The position numbers were made by a program, and so were the translations under genes. DNA of 64,000 nucleotides, taken from NCBI GenBank assembly GCA_036553725.1, contig DATBOO010000204.1, positions 1 through 64,000 on the forward strand, written 5' to 3'. Position 1 is the stretch's first letter, and every line of letters starts with the position of its first letter. Below are positions 50,012-58,691 of this stretch, one piece after another. The DNA is from Bog-756 sp036553725 (GTDB lineage: Bacteria; Actinomycetota; Acidimicrobiia; Acidimicrobiales; RAAP-2). The notes beneath the pieces are model-generated. The model had not been told where the DNA came from, did not search any database, and was given only the letters and a program-made list of their open reading frames with translations.

Positions 50012-50962
50012 GTGGTCAACCCGAACCGGCGTTTCCGAGCGGGCACGATGGCTGTAGCCATCAGTGCGGTCGCCGTGCTGGCCGCGGCCTGCAGTAGCAA
50101 TTCGAGCAGCTCGACCACCACCACGGTCGCGCCCAGCACCACTACGAGCTCGGTGGCCCTGCCGACGGCCACCATCCCCACCCAGGCCACCGACGCCGCC
50201 ATCGCCGCCACGGTGCCGGCGGCGGTCAAGTCCAAGGCCGTCCTGACCGTGGCCCTCGACGCCACGTATGCCCCGGACGAGTTCATCGCCCCCAACGGCT
50301 CGTCGATCATCGGCATGGACGCCGACCTGGCCGCGGCCATCACCCAGGTCCTCGGCCTCCACGTGAAGCTGGTCAACGCCACCTTCGACACCATCATCCC
50401 GGGCATCCAGAGCGGGAAGTACGACATGGGCGCCTCCTCGTTCACCGACACCATCGCCCGCCAGAAGGTGGTCGACTTCGTCGACTACTTCACCGCCGGC
50501 GAGGGGTTCTACGTGAAGACGGGCAGCCCACTGGCCTTCAACGGGCTCACCTCACTGTGCGGACATTCGGTGGCCGTGGAGAGCGGCACCACCGAGCAGA
50601 CCGACGCGGTGAGCCAGGCCAAGAAGTGCACCGGCGGCAGCAAGGTCACCGTGCTGGCCTTCGGCAACCAGAGCCAGGCCAACCTGGCCGTCTCGAGCGG
50701 CCGGGCCGACGTCGGCTTCGCCGACTCGCAGGTGGCCGGGTACATCGTTGCCACCTCCAACGGCGTCTTCCAGAACAGCGGGACGGCCTTCGAGGTCGCC
50801 CCCTACGGACTGGCCCTGCCCCGGGGGAACGGGATGGCCAAGCCGGTGCAGTCGGCTGTCAACTTCCTGATCGGCAACGGCGTGTACACCCAGATCCTGA
50901 CCAAGTGGGGCGTGCAGTCCGGCGCGGTGACCACCTCGGTGATCAACGGCGCCACCAGCTGA
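50012..50962 (+). CDS. Polar amino-acid ABC transporter substrate-binding lipoprotein
   Basis: 316-residue family-3 solute-binding protein. The signal sequence ends with lipobox VLAAAC (Cys about residue 29), so it is a lipoprotein; a Ser/Thr-rich linker follows. Two lobes hold the family-3 hallmarks LTVALDATYAPDEFIAPNG, GMDADLAAAI, DTIIPGIQSGKYDMG and VDFVDYFTAGEGFYV. It probably binds a polar amino acid or glutamine-like solute. GTG 50012 has GGAGGTGGG upstream. It leads an operon with the permease (31 nt downstream) and ATPase, and a palindromic site lies just upstream. Confidence 0.92.
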   Translation: MVNPNRRFRAGTMAVAISAVAVLAAACSSNSSSSTTTTVAPSTTTSSVALPTATIPTQATDAAIAATVPAAVKSKAVLTVALDATYAPDEFIAPNGSSIIGMDADLAAAITQVLGLHVKLVNATFDTIIPGIQSGKYDMGASSFTDTIARQKVVDFVDYFTAGEGFYVKTGSPLAFNGLTSLCGHSVAVESGTTEQTDAVSQAKKCTGGSKVTVLAFGNQSQANLAVSSGRADVGFADSQVAGYIVATSNGVFQNSGTAFEVAPYGLALPRGNGMAKPVQSAVNFLIGNGVYTQILTKWGVQSGAVTTSVINGATS

Positions 50963-50993
50963 CCGGGACGGTCGGTAGCGGCGGGATCCACCG

Positions 50994-52082
50994 ATGACGG
51001 GTCCCGAGCCTCCGGGCGCTGGCCCGCTCGGGGGCCCACCGGCAACACCGGCACCAGCAACACCGGAGCCACCGGACAGGCCGTCGGCACAAACGGGACG
51101 AACGGGACCGACGGACACCCCGCCGGCCCTGAAGACCGTCCCGGTGCGCCACCCGGGGAGGTGGGTCGCCAGCGGGGTGATCCTGGTGCTGGTGGCCATG
51201 CTGGTCAACACCCTGTTCTTCTCCCATGTGACCCGGGGCGGGGTGGTCGAGGGCCGCTTCCAGTGGCCGGTGGTCTGGAAGTACCTCTTCGTCGCCCCGG
51301 TCCTCCGGGGCATCGTCGTCACCCTCGAGCTCACGGCCATCGCCATGGTGGTGGGCATCACCCTCGGCGTGGTGCTGGCCGTGATGCGGCTGTCACCGAA
51401 CCGACTGCTGTCGGGGTCGGCGTGGGTCTACATCTGGTTCTTCCGCGGCACCCCGGTGCTCGTGCAGCTCACTTTCTGGTACGTCGGGATCACCTACCTG
51501 TACCCGACGCTGACCCTGGGCATCCCGTTCGGGCCGGCCTTCTACACCGTCAACGCCAACACCCTGATCACCTCGTTCATCGCCGCCGCCCTCGGGCTCA
51601 GCCTCAACGAGGGCGCCTACATGGCCGAGATCGTGCGGGCCGGCATCATCTCGGTGAACGAGGGACAGACCGAGGCGGCCCAGTCCCTCGGCATGACCAA
51701 GGCCCAGACCCTGCGGCGCATCGTGCTGCCCCAGGCCATGCGCATCATCATCCCGCCCACCGGCAACGAGACCATCTCCATGCTCAAGACCACCTCGCTG
51801 GTGATCGTCATCGCCGGGGCGGACCTGTTCACCGCCACCCAGAACATCTCCAACACCAACTACCAGATCGTGCCGCTCCTGCTGGTGGCCAGCATCTGGT
51901 ACCTGTTCTTCACCTCGGTGCTCACCATCGGTCAGTACTACGTCGAGCGGTACTACGCCCGCGGGTCGACCCGCACCCTCCCACCGACCCCCTTCCAGCG
52001 GCTGCGACACGATCTCTTCCGCATCCGCACCGAGCCGGTGCCGGCCCTGGCCGAGGCCCCCTGGGTGGCGCCCCATGGTTGA
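50994..52082 (+). CDS. Polar amino-acid ABC transporter permease
   Basis: 362-residue HisM/GlnP-type permease with an unusual N-terminal Pro/Ala/Gly-rich cytoplasmic extension of about 55 residues. Five to six helices follow. The EAA loop is EGQTEAAQSLGMTKAQTLRR, the coupling site for the ATPase. A conserved APVLRGIVVTLELTAIAM starts the core and GTPVLVQLTFWYVG is typical of the family. It builds a channel probably as a homodimer, since no second permease is present. ATG 50994; its 3' end overlaps the ATPase gene start by 8 nt (52075), implying coupling. Confidence 0.9.
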   Translation: MTGPEPPGAGPLGGPPATPAPATPEPPDRPSAQTGRTGPTDTPPALKTVPVRHPGRWVASGVILVLVAMLVNTLFFSHVTRGGVVEGRFQWPVVWKYLFVAPVLRGIVVTLELTAIAMVVGITLGVVLAVMRLSPNRLLSGSAWVYIWFFRGTPVLVQLTFWYVGITYLYPTLTLGIPFGPAFYTVNANTLITSFIAAALGLSLNEGAYMAEIVRAGIISVNEGQTEAAQSLGMTKAQTLRRIVLPQAMRIIIPPTGNETISMLKTTSLVIVIAGADLFTATQNISNTNYQIVPLLLVASIWYLFFTSVLTIGQYYVERYYARGSTRTLPPTPFQRLRHDLFRIRTEPVPALAEAPWVAPHG

Positions 52083-52839
52083 GCCGATGGTCCGGGCCAG
52101 CCAGGTCCGCAAGTGGTTCGGGCGGGTCGAGGTGCTGCAGGGCATCGACCTCTCGGTCGGCCGCGGCGAGGTCCTCTGCCTCATCGGCCCCTCCGGCTCG
52201 GGGAAGAGCACCTTCCTCCGCTGCATCAACCACCTGGAGAAGATCGACGGCGGTGAGCTGGCCGTGGACGGGGAGCTGGTCGGGTACCGCTCGAGCGGGA
52301 ACAAGCTCTTCGAGCTGCGCGACCGCGAGGTGTGCCGCAAGCGGGCGGAGATCGGCATGGTCTTCCAGGGCTTCAACCTGTTCCCCCACCTGAGCGTCCT
52401 GGACAACGTGATCTCGGGCCCGGTGCGGGTGAAGAAGGTGCCGGCCGCGGTGGCCAGGGAACAGGCCCGGGGACTGCTCGACCGGGTGGGCCTGGCCGAC
52501 AAGGTCGACAGTTACCCCAACCAGCTGTCGGGCGGCCAGCAGCAGCGGGCGGCCATCGCCCGGGCCCTGGCCATGGAGCCCAAGCTGATGCTGTTCGACG
52601 AGCCCACCTCGGCGCTCGATCCGGAGCTGGTCGGCGATGTCCTCGACGTCATGCGGGGGCTGGCCGACGACGGCATGACCATGATCGTGGTAACCCACGA
52701 GATGGGGTTCGCCCGGGAGGTCGGGGACACCGTGGTGTTCATGGACGGCGGCATCGTGGTCGAGTGCGGGCCCCCGGAGACGGTGCTGTCCGCCCCGCAG
52801 CACGAGCGGACCCGGGTCTTCCTGTCCAAGGTGCTCTGA
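52075..52839 (+). CDS. Polar amino-acid ABC transporter ATPase (GlnQ type)
   Basis: 254-residue cytoplasmic ATPase. Walker A is GPSGSGKST near residues 39-47; Q-loop Gln in MVFQGFNLFPHLSV; signature LSGGQQQRAAIARAL; Walker B LMLFDEPTSALDP; switch His in VVTHEMGFAREV. It powers import with the permease at 50994 and the binding lipoprotein at 50012. A slightly long insert (SSGNKLFELRDREVC) precedes the Q-loop, common in this subfamily. The ATG at 52075 lies within the permease gene, so expression is coupled. Confidence 0.95.
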   Translation: MVEPMVRASQVRKWFGRVEVLQGIDLSVGRGEVLCLIGPSGSGKSTFLRCINHLEKIDGGELAVDGELVGYRSSGNKLFELRDREVCRKRAEIGMVFQGFNLFPHLSVLDNVISGPVRVKKVPAAVAREQARGLLDRVGLADKVDSYPNQLSGGQQQRAAIARALAMEPKLMLFDEPTSALDPELVGDVLDVMRGLADDGMTMIVVTHEMGFAREVGDTVVFMDGGIVVECGPPETVLSAPQHERTRVFLSKVL

Positions 52840-52882
52840 GCCGGTCTCCGTCCGGTTCGCACGGACGTGAGATCGTGGACAC

Positions 52883-53644
52883 GTGACTGAGTTCAGGTCA
52901 GCCGAATCTCAATGGATCGAGCGGCTCGACAATCTTCGCAACGTGATTCGTCAAGAAGTCATTTCGCGCCAGCTCGCCACTTACGTCAGAGCCGGCATGA
53001 ATGTTCTCGACGTGGGTTGCGGACAAGGCACCCAGGCCCTCCGCCTGGCTTCTGCGGGTTGCCATGTCACTGGAGTTGACCCCTCCGAAGAGCTCCTGCA
53101 AATTTGTGCCGAGCAAGCATCCGCAAGCGATCTCACGGTTGAGCTCTTGCATGGTCACGTTGAGACGCTCGACAGAGTCCTGGGCGATCGCCGATTCGAT
53201 CTCGTGTGCTGTCATGGCGTGATGATGTACCTCGACAACCGAGTCCGTGCACTCACGAGCTTGGCGGATCGCCTCGCAAAGGGAAGTCACCTGTCAGTGA
53301 CCTTCCGCAATGGGCATGCATTGGCAATGCGACCTGGCATCCGGCGCGATTGGTCAGCGGCTCTTTCGGCATTCGAGTCGAAGGAGTACGTGAACGAGTT
53401 GGGCCTGCCGGCGACAGCAGACCACATTGGGGATATCGACCTGGCTCTGGACGCCGCCGGGCTGCGGATGGTCACTTGGCGCGGCGTACGAGTGTTCAAT
53501 GACGCCATCTCAGCCGATGCGCTTCCACCCGGTGTCGATGAACTCCAACTTCTGCTCGAGGCGGAAGAGAGGGCAGGGGCGATCGACCCCTACAGGTGGA
53601 TGGCCTCGCAACTTCACGTAGTCGCCGAATTGGCTCCAACCTGA
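52883..53644 (+). CDS. SAM-dependent methyltransferase, CmoM-like
   Basis: 253-residue class I methyltransferase. Motif I is VLDVGCGQGTQALRLA near residues 41-56; the acidic loop DPSEELLQICAEQ near 66 binds the ribose; a helical lid follows. The segment SVTFRNGHALAMRPGIRRDW resembles the CmoM family, which methylates carboxymethoxyuridine in tRNA, but CmoM has not been confirmed here. Base composition is clearly more AT-rich than its neighbours, suggesting acquisition by transfer. GTG 52883 starts the conserved N-terminus, 44 nt after the ATPase stop. The adjacent ABM-like gene at 53716 shares the composition and runs the other way. Confidence 0.85.
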   Translation: MTEFRSAESQWIERLDNLRNVIRQEVISRQLATYVRAGMNVLDVGCGQGTQALRLASAGCHVTGVDPSEELLQICAEQASASDLTVELLHGHVETLDRVLGDRRFDLVCCHGVMMYLDNRVRALTSLADRLAKGSHLSVTFRNGHALAMRPGIRRDWSAALSAFESKEYVNELGLPATADHIGDIDLALDAAGLRMVTWRGVRVFNDAISADALPPGVDELQLLLEAEERAGAIDPYRWMASQLHVVAELAPT

Positions 53645-53715
53645 GAGTGCCCCAACGCCGGTCTGCATGTAACCCTCAACGGACCGGTTCCGGGGCACCG
53701 GGAGTTGCTCGTCCG

Positions 53716-54006
53716 TCAGTCCTCGTTGGTCAGGTGGTCCAGTTCCTCCAAAACCTCAACCGTTTCCATCATCGCCCATGGAAACTCTGATCCGCCGGGA
53801 TCCTGCCAAAACCGCCTCAGATCCTCCAGCGACTTCCACCGGGCAACGGCCACGACCTCGTCGCCTGGCGGTGTCCAATTGCAGAGAGTACTTCCCATTG
53901 CTCCTGTGTAGTTGGAGAGGATCCGGAGTGTGCCTTCGTGCCACCACTTGACGAACTCCTCATGGTGATTGTCTTCTACACGCCACCTGTAGATCACTCG
54001 AATCAT
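53716..54006 (-). CDS. Small ABM-like dimeric alpha/beta-barrel protein
   Basis: 96-residue protein with one ferredoxin-like alpha/beta module: start MIRVIYRWRVEDNHHEEF and later VVAVARWKSLEDLRRFW. Such proteins form dimers and act as small monooxygenases, heme enzymes or stress proteins. A His pair near residue 15 may contact a ligand. ATG 54006 is used; TTG at 54012 (two codons upstream) would also open the frame. DNA composition is more AT-rich than in most of the window, like the adjacent methyltransferase, so both may have arrived together. The 3' ends of the two genes face each other. Confidence 0.7.
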   Translation of the reverse strand: MIRVIYRWRVEDNHHEEFVKWWHEGTLRILSNYTGAMGSTLCNWTPPGDEVVAVARWKSLEDLRRFWQDPGGSEFPWAMMETVEVLEELDHLTNED

Positions 54007-54174
54007 GTCCAATCAGGCTAACCGGCGAAACGACGGCTTCACCAAGGTGATTGGACCCGAGCGGGCGCTGATGGGCGTTTCTGAGTGGACACCCGGCTAT
54101 CCCATACATCGGGTCTGCGTCACTACTCGACGCGGCGCTTGATTCGTTCGCGCCTGGTTCGACCGGCGGCGGGT

Positions 54175-55005
54175 TCAATCGGCGCCGGTGCCGGTTCGGA
54201 TCATCTGGACCAGTGCCCCGAGGTCGGAGGCCTCGATGCGCCCGGTGGCCCGCAACGACGCCCGACCCAGGCTCGACCCGAAGGGCAGGGCGTCCACCAG
54301 CCCGCGGCCGACCCAGCTGCGGACCAGTCGTAGTTCGGTCGACCGGGCCAGCGACCGCGCCTCGATCGTCTTTCCCTTGGACACGAGGGCGGCGTTGGTC
54401 AGCCGGCGCACCTCGGAGCGGTCGACGGCGATCCCCGAGGCGTTCAGCCGGCGCACCAGATACGAGCCGGTGTTGTACCAGTCACAGAAGCCGTGAACCA
54501 CGGAGGCGACCTGCCCGACCGCCCCGTCGATGGCCAGAGCCAGCACCGGGCCGCCCTCGAGTGTCGATGCGGCGGCGGCGGCCACCAGCGCCACCTGCAA
54601 CGCCCCGACCGCGGTGGAGATGGAGCGGCCCTGGCGGGCGGCCAGCAGCTCGACGCCCTCCCGGTCGTAGAGGACGGCCGGGTGGTCGAGCACCTGGCCC
54701 GACATCCAGTCGAGCAGCCGCGGCGGCGCCCCCCGGATCTGGGTGTGCACCCGGCGGAGATGACCACGGCCACCCGAGACCAGCTCGCGTCCGAGGCCGA
54801 CGAAAACGGCCTCGAGCTGTGCACCGGCCTCGGCCGGCAGGCCCTCGGGCCGGAGCAGCGACCGCAGGGCCTGCGCGAAGCTGGCCCGGGCCCGGGCCAG
54901 GCGTGATGCCCGCGCCGGCGGCCACGGTAGACCCGGCTCGTCCGGACCCGGTCCGGAGGGCGGCGGCTCCACGGGTCCCGTCTCCCAATTCGCTCCGGCA
55001 GCCAT
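54175..55005 (-). CDS. Hypothetical protein with central hydrophobic region
   Basis: 276-residue protein I do not recognise. A Pro-rich N-terminal 40 residues are followed by an amphipathic helical region with many Arg (ARASRLARARASFAQALRSL). A central Ala/Val-rich hydrophobic stretch (VGALQVALVAAAAASTLEGG, VLALAIDGAVGQVASVV) may insert in or touch the membrane. The C-terminal half is helical and charged (SKGKTIEARSLARSTELRLV). The open frame continues through the divergent FMO gene to 58386, which is clearly spurious; ATG 55005 begins the protein-like part. It is divergent from the Baeyer-Villiger enzyme. Confidence 0.7.
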   Translation of the reverse strand: MAAGANWETGPVEPPPSGPGPDEPGLPWPPARASRLARARASFAQALRSLLRPEGLPAEAGAQLEAVFVGLGRELVSGGRGHLRRVHTQIRGAPPRLLDWMSGQVLDHPAVLYDREGVELLAARQGRSISTAVGALQVALVAAAAASTLEGGPVLALAIDGAVGQVASVVHGFCDWYNTGSYLVRRLNASGIAVDRSEVRRLTNAALVSKGKTIEARSLARSTELRLVRSWVGRGLVDALPFGSSLGRASLRATGRIEASDLGALVQMIRTGTGAD

Positions 55006-55170
55006 CTGTTGAGTCTGCCGACCGCCCGTACGGACGGCAAGGCGCCGGATCCACGCCCGTCGGTCGGCTGCCGGCCCCGACGGATCGGGCCTACCATCGG
55101 GTGGCCCGCCGCCAGCCGCCCGATCGCCGGACGCACTCGGTTCGGCGGGATGAGGAGCAGAGCAGCTCAC

Positions 55171-56838
55171 ATGGCACTGGACATCGGGCACCGGCGGTTG
55201 GAGCGGGAGGTCCGGGCCGCCCGGGTCGAGGGACGGGCCACACCCCGGGTGGTCATCGTCGGCGGTGGCCTCTCCGGCCTGGCCATGGGCATGCAGCTGG
55301 TCCGGTCGGGCATCGACGACTTCGTCATCCTCGAGCAGTCCGAGGGGGTCGGCGGAACCTGGCGGGACAACACCTACCCCGGCAGCGGGTGTGATGTCCC
55401 CTCCCACCTGTACTCCTTCTCCTTCTCGCCCAAATCGGACTGGACCCGCCGGTTCGCCGAGCAACCGGAGATCCTCTCCTACGCCGAGGAGTGCGTGGAG
55501 CGTTTCGGGCTGGGGCCACATCTCCGCCTGGCCACCACAGTGACGAGCGCGTCGTTCGACGAGGGGTCCGGGCGGTGGCGGCTGGCTGTGAGCGGGGCGG
55601 GCAGTAGCGGTGGCGACGAGGTCATCGAGGCCGACACCGTGGTCTTCGCCTGCGGGCAGCTCAACCGGCCCCGGGTCCCCGATCTCCCCGGCCTCGACTC
55701 GTTCGCCGGGCCCTCGTGGCACTCGGCCCGCTGGGACCACGGCTGCGACCTGGCCGGCCGGCAGGTCGGCGTGGTGGGGAGCGGGGCCAGCGCCATCCAG
55801 TTCGTCCCGCCGGTGTGCGAGCAGGCGGGCCGGGTCACCATCTACCAGCGCAGCCCCAACTATGTCGGCCCCAAGAAGGACCGGGCCTACTCCGGCCCGG
55901 AGCGGCTGGCGTTCACCAACCTGGCGCCCGTCGAGCGGCTCTACCGGTGGTGGATCTACCTGGCCCTCGAATTCCGGTGGCTGTTCTTCAAAAAGGACAG
56001 CTGGGCCGGGCGCAAACTCGCCGAGGCGTTCCGCTCCGGGATCCGCGACGACGTGGTCTCCGAACGACTGCCCGAGGGTTCGGTGGTCCCCGACTATCCG
56101 ATCGGGTGCAAGCGGATCCTCATCTCCAACGACTGGTATCCGGCGCTGATGAGACCCAACGTCTCGGTGGTCGACCAGCCGATCACCCGGGTCGAGGCGG
56201 ACACCGTGATCACCGCTGACGGCGAGCGACACCCGACCGACATCCTCATCTTCGGCACCGGCTTCTCGACCACCGACTTCCTCTCGGACATCGACATCGC
56301 CGGCGAGGGCGGGAGGTCCCTGGCCGAGGAGTGGCGGGACGGATCCCGCGCCTACCTGGGGACGGCGGTGCCCGGCTTCCCCAACTGCTACCTCCTCTAC
56401 GGCCCCAACACCAACCTCGGGCACAACTCGATCCTCTTCATGGTCGAGCGCCAGATGAACCTCATCCTCCAGGCCATGGCCGTCCAGACCCGTGCGGGTG
56501 GCCACGGACCGGCCCCGCGGGTCGAGGTGGACGCCGACGCCTACCGGAGGGACGACCAGCGGACCCAGCGCCTGATGGCCGGCACCGCCTGGGTGGCCAA
56601 CTGCCGGAGCTGGTACAAGGCGGCCTCGGGCCGGGTGACCAACAACTGGCCCACCTGGACGGTCCGCTACTGGTACGACACGCTGCGCCTCCGGCCGTCG
56701 GACCTGGGACTGATCGACCTCGGTCGGACTGGCCCGACGCCTCCCGCGCCGGACTCCTCCATCCCTCACGGGCGGGAACAGCCGGCGTACCGGGACGCCG
56801 GCGACGACGGGCAGAACCTGTCTCCTGCCACCAGATGA
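55171..56838 (+). CDS. Flavin monooxygenase of the Baeyer-Villiger type
   Basis: 555-residue FAD/NADPH enzyme. FAD-binding GxGxxG is VVIVGGGLSGLAMG near residues 28-41. The Baeyer-Villiger fingerprint F-x-G-x3-H-x3-W-D is exact: FAGPSWHSARWD near residues 180-191. The NADP Rossmann motif is VGVVGSGASAIQ near 202. It oxidises a ketone to an ester or lactone, or a soft nucleophile. ATG 55150 is also in frame; 55171 begins the family-like N-terminus. No obvious partner lies adjacent, although the hydrolases at 5998 and 40692 could open such lactones. It precedes the LCP gene by 126 nt. Confidence 0.92.
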   Translation: MALDIGHRRLEREVRAARVEGRATPRVVIVGGGLSGLAMGMQLVRSGIDDFVILEQSEGVGGTWRDNTYPGSGCDVPSHLYSFSFSPKSDWTRRFAEQPEILSYAEECVERFGLGPHLRLATTVTSASFDEGSGRWRLAVSGAGSSGGDEVIEADTVVFACGQLNRPRVPDLPGLDSFAGPSWHSARWDHGCDLAGRQVGVVGSGASAIQFVPPVCEQAGRVTIYQRSPNYVGPKKDRAYSGPERLAFTNLAPVERLYRWWIYLALEFRWLFFKKDSWAGRKLAEAFRSGIRDDVVSERLPEGSVVPDYPIGCKRILISNDWYPALMRPNVSVVDQPITRVEADTVITADGERHPTDILIFGTGFSTTDFLSDIDIAGEGGRSLAEEWRDGSRAYLGTAVPGFPNCYLLYGPNTNLGHNSILFMVERQMNLILQAMAVQTRAGGHGPAPRVEVDADAYRRDDQRTQRLMAGTAWVANCRSWYKAASGRVTNNWPTWTVRYWYDTLRLRPSDLGLIDLGRTGPTPPAPDSSIPHGREQPAYRDAGDDGQNLSPATR

Positions 56839-56964
56839 GCGACCGCGCTTGCTACCTTTTCTGGCCATGGCTCGCAGCGCCCGGACGGGCCTCCGCCCGG
56901 CCTCCATGCCTGTTCCCGCCATCCGGATCCCTCGGATGAAGCGGCCCGGCGGCCACCCGTCTCG

Positions 56965-58674
56965 ATGACCGAGGCGATCGAGAGCCCCGACCTCGCCCAC
57001 CCGAAAGGCCCGCAGCACCGGCGAAGGTCGGGACGCGGGGCATCGGGGCCCCGGGCCGGCTCCGGCCCGACCGGAACCTTCGACGAGGCCGGGCTGCAGT
57101 CGATCGCCGACCAGTTGGAGTCGTCCGGCGGGCGGGGGCGGAAACGGCCGGGTCGGCACCGCAAGGCCAAATGGGTCCTGGGCTCGCTGGGCGTGTTCAT
57201 CGTGCTGGTGGTGGGCGGCACGGCCGGCTACGCCTGGTATCTGAACCATGAGATCCACCGCATCGATGTGCGGGGACTGACCGATGTCCCGACCAGCGGA
57301 GCCGACGCCGGCACGGAGAACATCCTGATGGTCGGCTCGACCGACCGGTGCGCACTGGCCGTCCAGAACGCCGCCTACGGCCTGTGCTCCCAGGGCGTCA
57401 ACGGCGTCAACAGCGACGTGGTGATGGTCCTCCACCTCGACCCGGCCAAGCACACGGTGTCGATCCTCTCCATACCCCGCGACCTCTTCGTCCCCAACGC
57501 CCGGACCACCGGGGCCAACAAGATCGACGCCGGCCTGTACCAGGGCCCGAGCCAGCTGGTGGCCTCGATCAACGAGAACCTGGGCATCCCCATCCAGCAC
57601 TACGTGGTGCTCAACTTCGACACCTTCGCCAACGTCGTGAACGCACTGGGCGGGGTGAAGATGTACTTCCCCGAACCGGTGTATGACGCCTACTCGGGCC
57701 TGAAGCAGTTGACCCCGGGGTGCGTCCCCCTCGACGGGTTCCATGCCCTCCAGGTGGTCCGGGCCCGGCATCTGCAGTACAAGGGACCCGGCATCACCAC
57801 CAGCCAGCCCGGGTACTGGCCGTCGGAGAACCTGAGCGACCTGGCCCGGATCCGCCGTGACCACGAGTTCCTGCGGGTGCTGGCCACGGCGGTGGCCAAG
57901 CAGGGTCTGGGCAACCCGATCACCGACCAGCAGCTGGTGAGCGGCGTGGCCCCCCAGCTCCAGGTGGACAGCAAGTTCTCGAGCACCGACATGGTCGACC
58001 TGGTCCTCAACTTCCACTCGGTCAACGTGAACTCGGCCCCCCAGCTGACCCTCCCCGTACAGGTGGGCCAGTTCGGCTCCTACACCTACCGGGGCGGCGA
58101 CTACGGAAGCATCGAGTTCCCGTCGGCCGCCGACGACGCCCAGGTGATCGACCAGTTCCTCGGGATCGACTCCTCCACCGACTCCATGACCGGACACAAG
58201 CTGCCCAACCCCGACGCCGTGTCGGTCTCCGTCCTCAACGGCACCGGCGCCTACAACCAGGCCACGACGACCGCCGACTCCTTGCGGGCGCAGGGGTTCC
58301 AGATCGCCGGCGTCGGCGACACCCCGTCGGTCGGGACCGAGTCCGAGACGGTCGTCTACTACGCCACCAAGACACCGGCGGCCCACGCCGCCGCCCAGGC
58401 CGTGGCCAGGTCGATGTCCGGTGCGGTGGTCACCGCCCTCGGCCCCACCAGCGACGGCGCCGAGGTCACCGTGGTCACCGGCTCGCAGTTCGCCGTCAAT
58501 CCCCCGGCCGCCGGCTCCCCGGCGCCGGCCCCGGCCGGTGGCACCTCGTCGACCATCCCCAGCTCGACGCCGACGTCGTCCGGAGCGGCCTTCCAGCCCG
58601 CCACCGCCGCGGTGACCCCCCTGCAGCCCTGGGACCCGCGGTCCTGCACCCCCCAGGGGGGCGAAGGACCCTGA
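56965..58674 (+). CDS. LCP (LytR-CpsA-Psr) family protein with LytR C-terminal domain
   Basis: 569-residue cell-envelope enzyme. A basic cytoplasmic N-terminus of ~70 residues (GRKRPGRHRKAKWV) precedes one helix (LGSLGVFIVLVVGGTAGYAW). The LCP domain covers ~110-355: SDVVMVLHLDPAKHTVSILS with the conserved PRDLFV Arg-Asp, NKIDAGL, and ARHLQYKG ... DLARIRRDHEFL, the arginines that bind pyrophosphate. A LytR_C domain near 415-500 begins VSVSVLNGTGAYNQATTTAD. The tail is Pro/Ser-rich. LCP proteins attach teichoic acids, arabinogalactan or capsule to peptidoglycan. The start has no strong ribosome binding site. Confidence 0.9.
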   Translation: MTEAIESPDLAHPKGPQHRRRSGRGASGPRAGSGPTGTFDEAGLQSIADQLESSGGRGRKRPGRHRKAKWVLGSLGVFIVLVVGGTAGYAWYLNHEIHRIDVRGLTDVPTSGADAGTENILMVGSTDRCALAVQNAAYGLCSQGVNGVNSDVVMVLHLDPAKHTVSILSIPRDLFVPNARTTGANKIDAGLYQGPSQLVASINENLGIPIQHYVVLNFDTFANVVNALGGVKMYFPEPVYDAYSGLKQLTPGCVPLDGFHALQVVRARHLQYKGPGITTSQPGYWPSENLSDLARIRRDHEFLRVLATAVAKQGLGNPITDQQLVSGVAPQLQVDSKFSSTDMVDLVLNFHSVNVNSAPQLTLPVQVGQFGSYTYRGGDYGSIEFPSAADDAQVIDQFLGIDSSTDSMTGHKLPNPDAVSVSVLNGTGAYNQATTTADSLRAQGFQIAGVGDTPSVGTESETVVYYATKTPAAHAAAQAVARSMSGAVVTALGPTSDGAEVTVVTGSQFAVNPPAAGSPAPAPAGGTSSTIPSSTPTSSGAAFQPATAAVTPLQPWDPRSCTPQGGEGP

Positions 58675-58691
58675 CCCGGTAGCGGCAGCGG

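Noticed and set aside
54150..54185. GGTTCGA and GGTTCAATC, resembling tRNA T-loops
   Set aside because: No acceptor stem, D-arm or anticodon arm can be folded around them.
55006..58386. Upstream part of a 1403-codon minus-strand frame
   Set aside because: Only the last 276 codons (54175-55005) are protein-like; the rest is a shadow of the flavin monooxygenase and LCP genes.
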